From positions 1-53,504 of the forward strand of contig NZ_WTWX01000010.1 in NCBI RefSeq assembly GCF_009870785.1: a DNA stretch of 53,504 bases. Reading direction: 5' to 3'. The notes under the pieces were generated by a model. It had not been told where the DNA came from. It searched no databases and saw only the letters and a program-made list of their open reading frames with translations. Position numbers and translations under genes: made by a program. This DNA is from Paenibacillus sp. An7. GTDB taxonomy: Bacteria > Bacillota > Bacilli > Paenibacillales > Paenibacillaceae. This document shows, piece after piece, positions 7,653 to 16,776 of the stretch. Every line of letters starts with the position of its first letter. Position 1 is the stretch's first letter.

Positions 7653-8768
7653 TTATTGCCTTAAATTGTTCCATAGATATTCATCGGGATTGGTTTTCCA
7701 ATGTCCTTCGACATGTGTACCGTCAGAGCGATAGTAATCATTTATATAATTATATCCTGGATGTTGATAATTTTCTTGTTCAAAATTAGTAGTGCCTCCA
7801 GATCCCAAAGACGAAAATAAAAATATAGGGACAATTAATAACACCAAAACTATACTAATCATAGATAAAACCGCTACGCCTACAATACCTATAATATCTA
7901 AGAATTTATTTAATATACTATATGTAAAACTATTCTGTTTTAATAAAAATTTACATATATTATATAGCTTCTCTACCATTATGAATACGAAACCTATGAC
8001 TACCATAGCCAAAAATATCATCCATAGCTCTGTTGTTTTAATTGTAATAAAAGGCATTTTAGTTACTATAATATCACTTTCATATGTACCTTTAAAAATT
8101 CCAAATGTAATAACAATTTTTTCTGAAATATATTTAATAGTAATAAAATTGAATATGTACAAAATAACGACAAAGTTTATCAGAAAAACGGATAGACCAG
8201 CAAAGGTAGTGCGGCAATATACTAATACCATTTTTCTTTCCTTATCGGTTAAATCGAGTGACTCATTAACATAGTTCCATTTGTATATTTTATTATATTT
8301 CTCAATTGCTACTTGATATTCATCTATACTTGGTATACGGTCGAATATTTTAAAAATTCTTAACAAGAATAGTATACTAACAATAAATAAAATACTGCTT
8401 AAGATTATCGATGCTAAGAAATTGATTATTGAGTATCTAGCGTATAACGTTATAATCGAATTCCCAATTACTTCAAGATGTTCAATGTCCTTTTCAGTAC
8501 TAAACAGAACATAAATTAATGAATTTGTGAGGGACTCTCCTTCTCTATTCACAATAAAATCATTCTTAAAACGAATTTGATCAAAAATAAAACCCATTCC
8601 AATGAAAAAACCAACAAATACGACAATAAATATAGTCAGATTACAGCGTATTTTTTTAAAACTATCTCCTAAAAACAAGTAAAAATCCGGTTTTTTTAAT
8701 ACAGTTACAGAACAAACTACAGCTAATACACAAAGTAACTTACCGATAATTATAAGAAAAATCTCCAT
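7653..8768 (-). CDS. Multi-pass membrane protein of unknown function
   Basis: A 371-residue integral membrane protein with about seven hydrophobic helices, the first at residues 3-24. A soluble acidic segment lies at about 150-180 (YQVAIEKYNKIYKWNYVNES, DLTDKERK). The polar C-terminal tail of about 45 residues is rich in Tyr, Asn and His. GAGAGGT lies about eight bases before the ATG. I recognise no family. The DNA is very AT-rich, like the rest of this accessory region, and no partner gene is adjacent. Confidence 0.65.
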   Translation of the reverse strand: MEIFLIIIGKLLCVLAVVCSVTVLKKPDFYLFLGDSFKKIRCNLTIFIVVFVGFFIGMGFIFDQIRFKNDFIVNREGESLTNSLIYVLFSTEKDIEHLEVIGNSIITLYARYSIINFLASIILSSILFIVSILFLLRIFKIFDRIPSIDEYQVAIEKYNKIYKWNYVNESLDLTDKERKMVLVYCRTTFAGLSVFLINFVVILYIFNFITIKYISEKIVITFGIFKGTYESDIIVTKMPFITIKTTELWMIFLAMVVIGFVFIMVEKLYNICKFLLKQNSFTYSILNKFLDIIGIVGVAVLSMISIVLVLLIVPIFLFSSLGSGGTTNFEQENYQHPGYNYINDYYRSDGTHVEGHWKTNPDEYLWNNLRQ

Positions 8769-9169
8769 CTAATTTACCTCTCATTTTATTTAATATTCTT
8801 TACATAAAACTAAGTTATCTCATAAATACAGCGACTCAAAAAGGAGAATGACCTTTTAATGCAAGCCCCTGTTTTCTTCAAGAAAATCATTGATTCACCA
8901 CCTTCCTTTTATTTTACCTTCTATATTACAAATAATAGTTCATTTTTTTCCTTTCGTCTTTTTATCTCGTTGTTTCCGTCTAAAGTCTCAAATTTTGGTG
9001 AGAATTTGCAACGAATGAACTAAAAAATATTTTTGCTAGATAAATATTATTATTTTTTGATATCCATCACATTACTAATTGGTTCTTTCCCACTATTTAC
9101 AATCATTAGTTTCTAGTGATAATTGTAAATAACATACAATATATAGTAATTAATGGGGGTAATCTCGAA
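8769..9169. other. Gene-free stretch of 400 bp
   Basis: Strongly AT-rich spacer between divergent genes at 8768 (minus) and 9170 (plus). It must hold both promoters, but I see no confident -35/-10 pair, palindrome or small gene. Confidence 0.5.
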
Positions 9170-10408
9170 ATGATCATTCAGAAAAATAAGAGCATGGTAG
9201 TAAGCATAACTACTGTATTATTTCTCCTGCTGATGATGGTATTTCCGACACCTGAATTGGCAAATGCCGCTTCTAAAGCAGACTCAAAGAATATTGAATT
9301 ATTGCGTTCCGACAACAAAATCATCGATGGTAAAATGAAAGTAACCGCAGACGTACGAGTTCAAAAGGGTGAGAAAGTTTCACTGTTCGTCATTGGTTAT
9401 GACAAAGCAGGCAGCATCATAGAAATGAAACAGACTAGTAAGTACATATTTAGTGGCAATACGAGCGTTTTCCAATTAACCATGGACAACGGGGAGGAGC
9501 TCAACAAACTAGACATTCAGGCTCTAGGAGCGACAGAAGAACCCTATAAAATCTTAGCCCAAACCACTATTAAGCACGAAGACCATGTTGAAGCTGTGGT
9601 TGCTATAAAAAACGGACCTAAATCACAAAAAATGAATATAGTCGCTAAAGGGTTAAATACAAATGGTAAGGTTGTTGAAGTGAAATCAGATGGAAGTCAT
9701 GCATTTGAACAATCCGTTTTAATATACAAAATTGAATTTGAAGCAGTTAATGATATCGCTAAAGTGCAATTTCTCGTGCTCGTTGATGATAAGACCTATT
9801 TGGTTGATTCTGGACTATATATAAAGGATGGAAAGCTTGTTCTCACTTCTGTTATAAAAAATGGTACCAAGTCGCAACAGATCTTGACGAAAGTAACTCC
9901 GTTCACCGCCGATGGAAAAGAGTTGGAAATACTAACAAGATCAAGCTATGCGTTTAGTAATTCTACTCATGATGTGAGAATGGTAGTGGATGATACGAGC
10001 GCAAATAGAGTCAATATTACGTTTTATGACGAAACTGGAAAGAACGAAATAAAAAAGCTCAAAAGTATTATGGTTACTATTGATGGCAATGAGCTGGCAG
10101 TCAATCAGTCTCCTGTAATGAAACAAGGTAATGTTAGTGTTCCAATGAGAGATATTTTTGAAGCTTTAGGAGCAGACGTTAAGTGGGATCAAAAAACAAG
10201 TACGATAACCGCAACTAGAGGCAGCAAAGAAGTTATTCTCCGAATTGGTTCAAAACTTGCCTATATTGACGGGGTGAAAGCAACTCTATCCGTTGAGCCA
10301 GCTATTATTAATGGCAGCACCATGGTTCCTATAAGATTCGTAGCGGAAGCCTTAGGAGCAAAAGTAACTTGGGATAATGAATCACAGACTGTTATTATAA
10401 CAAGGTAG
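9170..10408 (+). CDS. Secreted protein with C-terminal copper-amine-oxidase-like (stalk) domains
   Basis: A 412-residue secreted protein. The signal peptide covers about residues 1-33 (cut near ELANAAS). A beta-rich region with internally repeated 'VAIKNGPKSQKM'/'SVIKNGTKSQQI' segments runs from about 40 to 300. The last 100 residues form the tandem copper-amine-oxidase N1-like domain common in Paenibacillus surface proteins, recognised by 'VSVPMRDIFEALGADVKWD' and 'TMVPIRFVAEALGAKVTWD'. No catalytic domain is present, so a structural or wall-associated role is likely. The ATG at 9170 is chosen because GGGGGT lies nine bases upstream and it begins the signal peptide; a longer frame from 9116 would add 18 residues in front of it. 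Confidence 0.8.
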   Translation: MIIQKNKSMVVSITTVLFLLLMMVFPTPELANAASKADSKNIELLRSDNKIIDGKMKVTADVRVQKGEKVSLFVIGYDKAGSIIEMKQTSKYIFSGNTSVFQLTMDNGEELNKLDIQALGATEEPYKILAQTTIKHEDHVEAVVAIKNGPKSQKMNIVAKGLNTNGKVVEVKSDGSHAFEQSVLIYKIEFEAVNDIAKVQFLVLVDDKTYLVDSGLYIKDGKLVLTSVIKNGTKSQQILTKVTPFTADGKELEILTRSSYAFSNSTHDVRMVVDDTSANRVNITFYDETGKNEIKKLKSIMVTIDGNELAVNQSPVMKQGNVSVPMRDIFEALGADVKWDQKTSTITATRGSKEVILRIGSKLAYIDGVKATLSVEPAIINGSTMVPIRFVAEALGAKVTWDNESQTVIITR

Positions 10409-10445
10409 TTTAGCCTTATATAATAGGACGCACCATTTTATATAC

Positions 10446-10522
10446 CGAGATGTAGTTCAGATTGGTGGAGTACCTGGCTTGGGACTAGGGGGAAGGCACA
10501 ATTTTAAATCTTGTCATTCCGA
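10446..10522 (+). pseudogene. Decayed tRNA-Pro (UGG)
   Basis: The 77-nt stretch follows the outline of tRNA-Pro: acceptor arm, D arm (GTTC...GAGT), an anticodon arm CCTGG-CTTGGGA-CTAGG with a TGG anticodon, and a 3' half ending CATTCCGA. It is damaged: the acceptor stem has an A.C mismatch, the T loop reads TTTAAAT instead of TTCAAAT, and the T stem has a mismatch. It is probably not a working tRNA. Confidence 0.7.
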
Positions 10523-10530
10523 TACTTTAT

Positions 10531-10577
10531 AGTCTTCCAAGCTGATCGTGTGGGTTCGAATCCCATCACCTGCTTCA
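10531..10577 (+). pseudogene. 3' half of tRNA-Gly (UCC)
   Basis: CTTCCAA (anticodon loop), then GTGGGTTCGAATCCCATC (intact T arm) and the acceptor strand CACCTGCT are those of tRNA-Gly with a UCC anticodon. The 5' half (acceptor, D arm, first half of the anticodon stem) is absent. The break lies within the anticodon stem. Confidence 0.75.
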
Positions 10578-10581
10578 CAAC

Positions 10582-10612
10582 AGACCTCTTCGCTAGCGAA
10601 GGGGTCTTCTTT
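10582..10612 (+). terminator. Terminator of the former tRNA operon
   Basis: AGACC-T-CTTCG pairs with CGAAG-G-GGTCT (11 bp including one T.G), followed by TCTTTGTTATTTT. It directly follows the tRNA-Gly fragment, as expected for a tRNA gene cluster. Confidence 0.8.
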
Positions 10613-10624
10613 GTTATTTTAGTA

Positions 10625-10696
10625 AGCGAAGAAGCTTGTTTACCGACTAATCCTTCTCTCCAATTACGAGATCCAAAAATGGATAAGCCAATTCAT
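10625..10696 (+). pseudogene. Fragment of a tyrosine recombinase gene
   Basis: The frame reads SEEACLPTNPSLQLRDPKMD then KPIH, which matches residues 82-105 of the complete recombinase at 5668-6510 (EEAYLPTNPSFKLREPKMDK). The DNA also matches over this stretch. Nothing of the catalytic domain remains. It lies just after the broken tRNA genes. Confidence 0.8.
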
Positions 10697-10883
10697 ATTC
10701 AGTTCATTATTTTTCGGTATGATTTAGGTTGCTCATTGTTAGAATACATCTATTAAAATACATAAATTTCAGCTCACAAAGTAAACTTTAGGTTTTCACG
10801 GGGGATGCTGATGAGACAGGCTTTACTTAAACATGGGTATTATTGATTTTCTTTAATCGTGTAATAGGGAGGACTTTTACATA

Positions 10884-11558
10884 ATGGCTAAAATTTTGGT
10901 GGTTGACGATGAGGCTCATATCCGAGAACTAATTGAATTATTTCTGAAACGAGAAGGTTTAGATGTCTATCAGGCAAAGGATGGAGAAGATGCACTCCAC
11001 ATGCTTGATTCCATGAAGCCTGATCTTGTGATTATCGATATCATGATGCCGGGTATGGACGGCTGGGAACTTTGCGGTCACCTAAGGGCTTGGAGCGATA
11101 TTCCGCTTCTTATGCTTACGGCTAAGGGAGAAACTGAGGATAAAGTGAAAGGTTTTGAACTCGGTACAGATGATTATATGGTTAAGCCTTTTGCTCCTCA
11201 AGAGCTGGTCGTTAGAGTAAAGGCTCTGCTCAAAAGATACAGGGTCTCCATGGATCAAACGGTAAAAGTAGGGAGTCTTACACTAGATCGTCCTTCGTTC
11301 CAAGTGATATCGGAACAGTCTTCTGTGACACTGCCTCTTAAGGAATTTGAACTGCTCTATAAACTGGCCAGTTATTCAGGAATTACCTTTACAAGGGAGC
11401 AGCTCATTGAAGATATTTGGGGGATTGATTACGAGGGAGACGAGCGAACGGTAGATGTTCACATTAAAAGGCTGCGGGAGCGGTTTCCTGATCATCAGAC
11501 GGGTTTTCGAATTGTCACGATTCGGGGGCTTGGATATCGGCTCGAGGAACTTGTATGA
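10884..11558 (+). CDS. OmpR/PhoB-family response regulator
   Basis: A 224-residue DNA-binding response regulator. The receiver domain (1-115) has the acidic pair Asp8/Asp9, the phosphate-accepting Asp52 (VIIDIMMPGMDG), the Thr/Lys switch residues in MLTAKGE and the KPF motif. The winged-helix output domain (about 130-224) shows the family pattern (LPLKEFELLYKLA, RTVDVHIKRLRERF, IRGLGYRLE). GGGAGG precedes the ATG. The gene overlaps the next, a histidine kinase, by four bases, so the two are translationally coupled and form a two-component pair. The signal is not deducible; the nearest downstream gene is a membrane glycosyltransferase, hinting at cell-envelope control. Confidence 0.93.
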   Translation: MAKILVVDDEAHIRELIELFLKREGLDVYQAKDGEDALHMLDSMKPDLVIIDIMMPGMDGWELCGHLRAWSDIPLLMLTAKGETEDKVKGFELGTDDYMVKPFAPQELVVRVKALLKRYRVSMDQTVKVGSLTLDRPSFQVISEQSSVTLPLKEFELLYKLASYSGITFTREQLIEDIWGIDYEGDERTVDVHIKRLRERFPDHQTGFRIVTIRGLGYRLEELV

Positions 11559-12928
11559 TTCGCAGTTTGTATGTGCGGGTTGTTCTCACTTTTATTGCAG
11601 TCACTGTTATTAGTTTACTGATTTCATCATTCATCGCTTTTCGCTGGTTTGAAAAGGATGTAAACCGTGATATGTCTGCTGAACTGATGAAAGAAGGAGC
11701 GAAAGTACAGCAGTTGTATGATGCATGGCAGCCGGAAGACTTATCTATATTTGTTGAGCAGACTTCAAGCCTCATACGGGAGCTCCATATTACACTGGTT
11801 GGTCCGGATGGACAAACGATAGATAGTGAAGATAAGGGGCAGAATCCACCAATCAGACAGGGGAATTATGCGGAAGAAGTGAACACGGTACTGAGCGGAG
11901 CAAATGCGATTATCCAGGAGGAGAGTCAAAAAGGAGGTCCCATGCGCCCGGTTGCGATTGGTGTACCTTTACAAACGACAGATGGGGTATACGCCATGTT
12001 CTTACAGCCTAATCTAAAACCGCAGCGTGAAAATTTTAGGCGGAATAATACCATGATTAATTTGACATCTTTGCTTGTCGGCAGTTTTCTTATCCTGATG
12101 GCTTCGCGTTTTCTCGTAAGCCCGCTGAAGAAGATGACCAGTGCTACAAGGCAAATTGCCCGCGGCGATTTTAGAATCAACCTTCGTATGAAACGCAGAG
12201 ATGAGATTGGGGAGCTGGCAGAGAGCATTCAGCTTATGGCAAGTGAACTCGGTCAACTGGAACAGATGCGCAAAGATTTTGTATCCAATGTATCTCATGA
12301 AATGCAGACACCGCTCACTTCGATTCACGGCTTCTCCCAGGCACTCACGATTAGTGAACTTAGTGATAAAGAGCGAATTCGGTACGCAAGTATTATTGAA
12401 ACGGAAAGTGAACGTTTATCCAGGCTCATTCGCAATTTGCTGAAACTGTCATCTCTTGATTCAGATAAACATCCTTTTCAGATTGAAGCATACAGGCTTG
12501 ATCGTCAGCTGCGAGATGTCATTTTAACTTTGGAACCGATATGGACCAGTAAGTCGATTACCTTTCATCTTCATTTGCAGGAGCTCGTAATTCAGGCAGA
12601 TCGAGATCAGCTCAGTCAGGTATGGACTAACCTGATTCATAATGCACTGAAGTTTTCTTCCGAAGGAGGCAGCATCGAAATTTCAATGACCCGAGAACGA
12701 GGCTATGCTGTTGTTGCGATTAAGGATTATGGAGAAGGGATGGCTAAAGAAGATTTACAGCGGATCTTCGAGAGATTTTATAAAGCCGATGCTTCTCGTA
12801 ATCGCTATGAAGGCAGCGGACTGGGATTATCGATTGCGAAGAAGATTATTGATCTTCATGAGGGCCGAATTCAGGTGGAATCCGAGCTTGGAGTTGGGAC
12901 GACTTTTAGAGTGTATCTTAGACTGTAA
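11555..12928 (+). CDS. Membrane sensor histidine kinase
   Basis: A 457-residue sensor kinase. Membrane helix 1 is at about 8-31, an extracytoplasmic sensor region of about 130 residues follows, and helix 2 is at about 166-186. Then come a HAMP linker (185-237), a dimerisation/phosphoacceptor domain with His248 (VSNVSHEMQTPLTS), and an ATPase domain with the N box (WTNLIHNALKFS), the G1 box (DYGEGM), the F box (ERFYKA) and the G2 box (GSGLGLSIAKKI). All catalytic boxes are intact. It overlaps the response regulator stop by four bases. In many Bacillales, kinases of this architecture sit beside a DPM-type glycosyltransferase, as here. Confidence 0.93.
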   Translation: MIRSLYVRVVLTFIAVTVISLLISSFIAFRWFEKDVNRDMSAELMKEGAKVQQLYDAWQPEDLSIFVEQTSSLIRELHITLVGPDGQTIDSEDKGQNPPIRQGNYAEEVNTVLSGANAIIQEESQKGGPMRPVAIGVPLQTTDGVYAMFLQPNLKPQRENFRRNNTMINLTSLLVGSFLILMASRFLVSPLKKMTSATRQIARGDFRINLRMKRRDEIGELAESIQLMASELGQLEQMRKDFVSNVSHEMQTPLTSIHGFSQALTISELSDKERIRYASIIETESERLSRLIRNLLKLSSLDSDKHPFQIEAYRLDRQLRDVILTLEPIWTSKSITFHLHLQELVIQADRDQLSQVWTNLIHNALKFSSEGGSIEISMTRERGYAVVAIKDYGEGMAKEDLQRIFERFYKADASRNRYEGSGLGLSIAKKIIDLHEGRIQVESELGVGTTFRVYLRL

Positions 12929-12976
12929 CAGGGGATTTTATATGGGGTGATTCCTTATAGGGAAAGGTCTCCATCA

Positions 12977-13019
12977 TTCATACTCAGTTCATAATGTTTC
13001 CGTATATTGACGCTATAAG
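12977..13019 (+). promoter_or_regulatory. Possible response-regulator binding site and promoter
   Basis: TTCATA occurs twice, at 12977 and 12988, exactly 11 bp apart, which is the spacing of OmpR-family half sites. A TATAAG at 13014-13019 could be the -10 box, with the second repeat at the -35 position. This would let the upstream two-component pair activate the glycosyltransferase gene. Only the repeats themselves are seen; the function is inferred. Confidence 0.35.
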
Positions 13020-13031
13020 AATCATAGGGGA

Positions 13032-14090
13032 GTGAGCGGGGTAATGGAAGGGCAGGTCATGTATTCTATTGTGGTTCCCGTATATAACGAGGAAGAGATT
13101 ATCCAGGTTACATACAGCCGGCTAACGAAGATTATGGAGCAGACGGGACAACCGTATGAACTTATTTTTGTGAATGATGGCAGCACAGATCATACGATGG
13201 ATATTTTGACACAGGCTGCTCTGATTGACTCCTCTGTTCGGGTTATCGAATTCTCACGTTATTTTGGTCAGCAAATGGCAATAACAGCAGGAATGGATGC
13301 TGCAAAAGGGCAGGCAATTATTGTTATGAATGCGGACCTGAATGATCCGCCGGAACGAATCCATGACATGATCAAACTTTGGAATCAAGGGTATGATGTC
13401 GTAAATGCTAAACGAAGAGAAAGCGGGAATGATACAGGAAGGAAACGAGTGTCAGCAGCTGTGTACGACCGTATTCTGAAAGGTATGGCCAACAATTATG
13501 TTCCTGTAGTCCCAGATGATTTCCGGCTGATTGACCGGAAGGTGAACGAAGCTATGAAATTGTTTCAGGCAAAGAATCGAACCCTTCAGGGGCTCGTCAG
13601 CTGGGCAGGCTTCAGACAGTTTGAGCTTGAATATGATCAAGAGGAACAGAATGCAGGGCAAACCAAGTATCCATTACGTAAAAAGATACAATTAATAGTG
13701 AAAAGTGTAACCTCTTTCTCTGACAAACCTCTCAAAGCAGCATCATATGCTGGGGGAGTCATCTCCTGTATTAGTTTTGTCAGCTTGCTAGTAACCCTAT
13801 GCTTACCACTGTTCACGAATAACAAGGTAGCTGGGTGGGTATGGCTCCTACTGGTCACTCTCTTGCTTAATGGGATTATGATGATGATCCTCGGACTAAT
13901 GGGAGCGTACATGGTTAGAATTTACGATGAATCAAGGGACAGACCTTTATATATTGTGAGAGAGAAGATAGGGTTTGATGAGCAGGGAAGGAGCCAGGCA
14001 AAAGAAGAGGATCACACCCCAGTAGTTGAAAACGATGGACTTTCTGATGCTCCCCCTTCTTTTATCGATACATCTTCGTATCACAGATAA
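13032..14090 (+). CDS. Membrane-bound family 2 glycosyltransferase (DPM/GtrB/YkoT type)
   Basis: About 350 residues. The N-terminal GT-A domain (about 10-235) has VPVYNEEEII, FVNDGSTDHT, the metal-binding NADLNDPP and the RDR-like 'DDFRLIDR' segment. Two C-terminal membrane helices lie at about 238-262 and 271-297. Proteins of this layout move a sugar from a nucleotide donor to a polyprenyl phosphate for later use outside the cell. The polar C-terminal tail (about 300-352) is variable. The start is uncertain: GTG 13032 is the longest frame, but ATG 13044 and ATG 13059 are possible, and the last would begin MYSIVVPVYNE like family members. Its distance from the kinase gene (103 bp) and the repeat motif there suggest its own regulated promoter. 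Confidence 0.87.
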   Translation: MSGVMEGQVMYSIVVPVYNEEEIIQVTYSRLTKIMEQTGQPYELIFVNDGSTDHTMDILTQAALIDSSVRVIEFSRYFGQQMAITAGMDAAKGQAIIVMNADLNDPPERIHDMIKLWNQGYDVVNAKRRESGNDTGRKRVSAAVYDRILKGMANNYVPVVPDDFRLIDRKVNEAMKLFQAKNRTLQGLVSWAGFRQFELEYDQEEQNAGQTKYPLRKKIQLIVKSVTSFSDKPLKAASYAGGVISCISFVSLLVTLCLPLFTNNKVAGWVWLLLVTLLLNGIMMMILGLMGAYMVRIYDESRDRPLYIVREKIGFDEQGRSQAKEEDHTPVVENDGLSDAPPSFIDTSSYHR

Positions 14091-14120
14091 CAGTGCCAAC
14101 TGTATAAGGATATATAGAAA

Positions 14121-14168
14121 AAAGCCTCTTAAAGATGATCTGTATACTCATCTCTAAGAGGCTCTTTG
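14121..14168. terminator. Bidirectional terminator
   Basis: AGCCTCTTA pairs with TAAGAGGCT, and inside it AGATGA with TCATCT, with A-rich and T-rich flanks. It lies between the convergent genes ending at 14090 and 14200. Confidence 0.85.
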
Positions 14169-14182
14169 TTTGTATAAAGGTA

Positions 14183-14197
14183 TTATGAAATGGATTC
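14183..14197. repeat. TTATGAAATTGATTC-type motif, site 1
   Basis: TTATGAAATGGATTC is preceded by AAAGGTA, as at 19312-19334 and 33309-33334. It lies at the 3' end of the CoA-disulfide reductase gene, so it is not in a promoter position here. Confidence 0.4.
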
Positions 14198-14199
14198 GA

Positions 14200-16776
14200 T
14201 TAAATAAATAAATTAATACCTGATTGATCTGCTTGACCGAGATAATATCCAACCCCGCCTATTTTCACACCATCGATGAGTTCTTCTTTCTGTATTCCCA
14301 TCACATCCATAGACATTTGACAAGCCACAAGCTCAATTCCTTGTTCTTTAGCGGTTTTCATTAGATCCTCAACGGACGAGATGTTATTCTTTTTCATAAC
14401 GCCGCGAATCATCTTAGATCCAGCTCCCATCATATTCATGCGGGATAAAGGAAGCTTAAGACTGCCGCGCGGCATCATGAGCCCAAACATTTTGCCAAGG
14501 AAATCTTTCTTCACTTGTACAGATTCGGATTTACGAAGGACATTCAGTCCCCAGAAGGTGAAAAACATGGTGACTTTCTTGCCGCTTGCCGCCGCGCCAT
14601 TTGCGATGATGAAGGAGGCAATGGCCTTATCTAGATCCCCGCTGAATACGACCATGGTTGTTCCATCGGGCGTTTTAGTAACACTCGCGACGTTACTTGG
14701 TTCCGCAGATACATTTGCTGTGTCTTCGCTGTTTATTTCTGTTTCCTTTTTCTTCAATAGTGCTTTGATCTGCCCATCAGGCAATCGCTCTACCTGAAGC
14801 GCATCATGGTTAGACATGCGTGCAAAGGATTTTACATCTTCGTAAAAGCCAGGATCCGTTGCCGTAATTTGCAACACTTGTCCTGGGCTTAGACCATCCA
14901 TAGCTCTTTTGGCCTCGATAAGAGGTCCGGGGCAAGATAAGCCACAGGCATCCAGATGGATGTCGGCAGAAATATGATTTTCAGATAATTTCTTTGTCCC
15001 GTTTGGGTGAGCAGCATCTACGGAGTTCGTAGCTGCAGGTGCAGGAGTGGCTGCAGGTGCAGGAGTGGCTGCAGGCGTAGATGTTAATGTAGATGAAGAT
15101 GTAGATGAAGATGTAAATGAAACATTTTTCTTCTCTGGTTTAAATGTGCTCATCTTGTACGTTTTGTACCCTCCTGTCAGATTGCGAACACGATAGCCAT
15201 GCTGCTGTAAAATGCGGGCAGCGGTGTATCCGCGCAGACCAACTTGGCAGTACACCCAGATTTCTTTATTAGGGTCCAGTTCATGCATACGTTCTCTCAG
15301 TTCATCCACCGGAATATGCAGGGAACCGGGTATATGTCCGTTTTGATGTTCAATCTCAGATCTCACATCGACCAGTAAAGACTGACTAGAATTCCTATCA
15401 CCCAGTTCTTCTGGTGTAAATACATTCATTCGTCCTGTCACTACGTTCTCCGCAACGTAACCCAGCATATTTACAGGGTCCTTGGCAGAGGAGAAAGGAG
15501 GGGCATAGGCCAGATCAAGTTCGGTGAGGTCAGTAACGGTTCCGCCAAAATGAAGAACAGTCGCGATATCATCAATACGTTTGTCTACACCTATTCTTCC
15601 CACCGCCTGTGCTCCGAGAATCACACCCTGCGGATCCAACAAAAGCTTGATCGTCATCGGCGTTGCCCCAGGATAGTAAGCTGCATAAGCATTTGGATGC
15701 ACATACACCGTATGATACTCGGTGCCTTGCTCTTTTAGCTTTCTTTCAGTAAGTCCAGTTTGTGCCCCAGTCAGCTGAAATACCTTAATAATGGATGTTC
15801 CGTGGCCGCCTTTATAAGTCGTCTCGAGTCCGGCAACTCGGTCTGCTGCAATTCGGCCTTGTTTATTGGCTGGGCCAGCAAGCGGAATCGCGGTAACTGC
15901 TCCGTCTTCATGAATCTCCACAGCATCACCGACCGCATAGATATTCGGTATATTGGTTTCTAGTGCTGTATTGACCTGAATATGACCGCGATTTCCAAGG
16001 GCAATGCCGCTGTCTTTTAGAAAGCCAGTATCTGGTTTCACACCTACGGCGAGAATAACAAGGTCACTAGTGAGCACTCGGCCGCTGCGTAGAGTAAGGG
16101 TGACTTTGCCGTTTGTGTCTTCAAAGGACTCTACCGTATCCTGAAATAACAACTCCACACCCTGTTGCTCCATTTCCTGAGCCATTATATTCGACATTTC
16201 GCGGTCAAATGTACCGAGAAGTTGATCGGCTGACTGGACTATCGTTACTTCAAGTCCAGCTTCCTTAAGGTTCTCGGCCATTTCTACCCCAATATACCCT
16301 CCGCCTACAACGACGGCTGTTTTTGTCTCAGGAGAGATCACCTGTTTTTTAATCCGATCGGTGTCTGGAATGTTTCGAACCGTATGGATTTGGGGGTGGT
16401 CAATACCTGGCAGAGCAGGGCGAATCGGTGCAGCGCCTGGGGATAAGATGAGGGCATCATAACTCTCCTCATAAGTTCCTTTTTCTACACTGCGAACGGT
16501 CACTGTTTTTCTTTCGGGATGGACAGAAGTAACCTCGCTCTTGGTACGAATATCAAGATTAAATCGCTGAATCATCGCTTCGGGTGTCTGCACAATAAGC
16601 TTAGAACGATCAGTGATCGTGTTGCCAATATAGTAAGGTAATCCACAGTTAGCGAATGATATGTACTCATCTCGTTCAAACATGATAATATGTGCTTCTT
16701 CATCGAGCCTTCTGAGCCGTGCAGCTGCGGATGCACCGCCTGCTACGCCTCCCACAATGATGACTTTTTTACTCAT
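14200..16776 (-). CDS. Four-domain CoA-disulfide reductase / rhodanese / TusA / DsrE-like fusion
   Basis: An 858-residue flavoprotein with sulfur-carrier domains. Residues 1-450 form the FAD/NAD(P)H disulfide reductase fold (GGVAGGASAA, VGGGYIG, VGDAVE) with the active Cys44 in SFANCGLPYY, as in CoA-disulfide/persulfide reductases. Residues 455-545 are a rhodanese domain with catalytic Cys510 (YCQVGLRG). A Ser/Thr/Ala/Pro linker (555-583) follows. Residues 605-675 are a TusA/SirA domain with the CPxP-type Cys615 (CGLSCPGPL). Residues 705-858 are a DsrE/F-like domain with Cys819. The reductase-rhodanese pair is known to reduce persulfides or polysulfide; the added domains suggest relay of sulfane sulfur inside one chain. 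The ATG directly abuts the stop of the ArsR gene and its AGGAGG lies within that gene, so the two are coupled. Confidence 0.92.
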   Translation of the reverse strand: MSKKVIIVGGVAGGASAAARLRRLDEEAHIIMFERDEYISFANCGLPYYIGNTITDRSKLIVQTPEAMIQRFNLDIRTKSEVTSVHPERKTVTVRSVEKGTYEESYDALILSPGAAPIRPALPGIDHPQIHTVRNIPDTDRIKKQVISPETKTAVVVGGGYIGVEMAENLKEAGLEVTIVQSADQLLGTFDREMSNIMAQEMEQQGVELLFQDTVESFEDTNGKVTLTLRSGRVLTSDLVILAVGVKPDTGFLKDSGIALGNRGHIQVNTALETNIPNIYAVGDAVEIHEDGAVTAIPLAGPANKQGRIAADRVAGLETTYKGGHGTSIIKVFQLTGAQTGLTERKLKEQGTEYHTVYVHPNAYAAYYPGATPMTIKLLLDPQGVILGAQAVGRIGVDKRIDDIATVLHFGGTVTDLTELDLAYAPPFSSAKDPVNMLGYVAENVVTGRMNVFTPEELGDRNSSQSLLVDVRSEIEHQNGHIPGSLHIPVDELRERMHELDPNKEIWVYCQVGLRGYTAARILQQHGYRVRNLTGGYKTYKMSTFKPEKKNVSFTSSSTSSSTLTSTPAATPAPAATPAPAATNSVDAAHPNGTKKLSENHISADIHLDACGLSCPGPLIEAKRAMDGLSPGQVLQITATDPGFYEDVKSFARMSNHDALQVERLPDGQIKALLKKKETEINSEDTANVSAEPSNVASVTKTPDGTTMVVFSGDLDKAIASFIIANGAAASGKKVTMFFTFWGLNVLRKSESVQVKKDFLGKMFGLMMPRGSLKLPLSRMNMMGAGSKMIRGVMKKNNISSVEDLMKTAKEQGIELVACQMSMDVMGIQKEELIDGVKIGGVGYYLGQADQSGINLFI

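Noticed and set aside
15550..15963. Plus-strand frames opposite the persulfide reductase gene
   Set aside because: They lie wholly within a well-supported coding sequence on the other strand and resemble no family.
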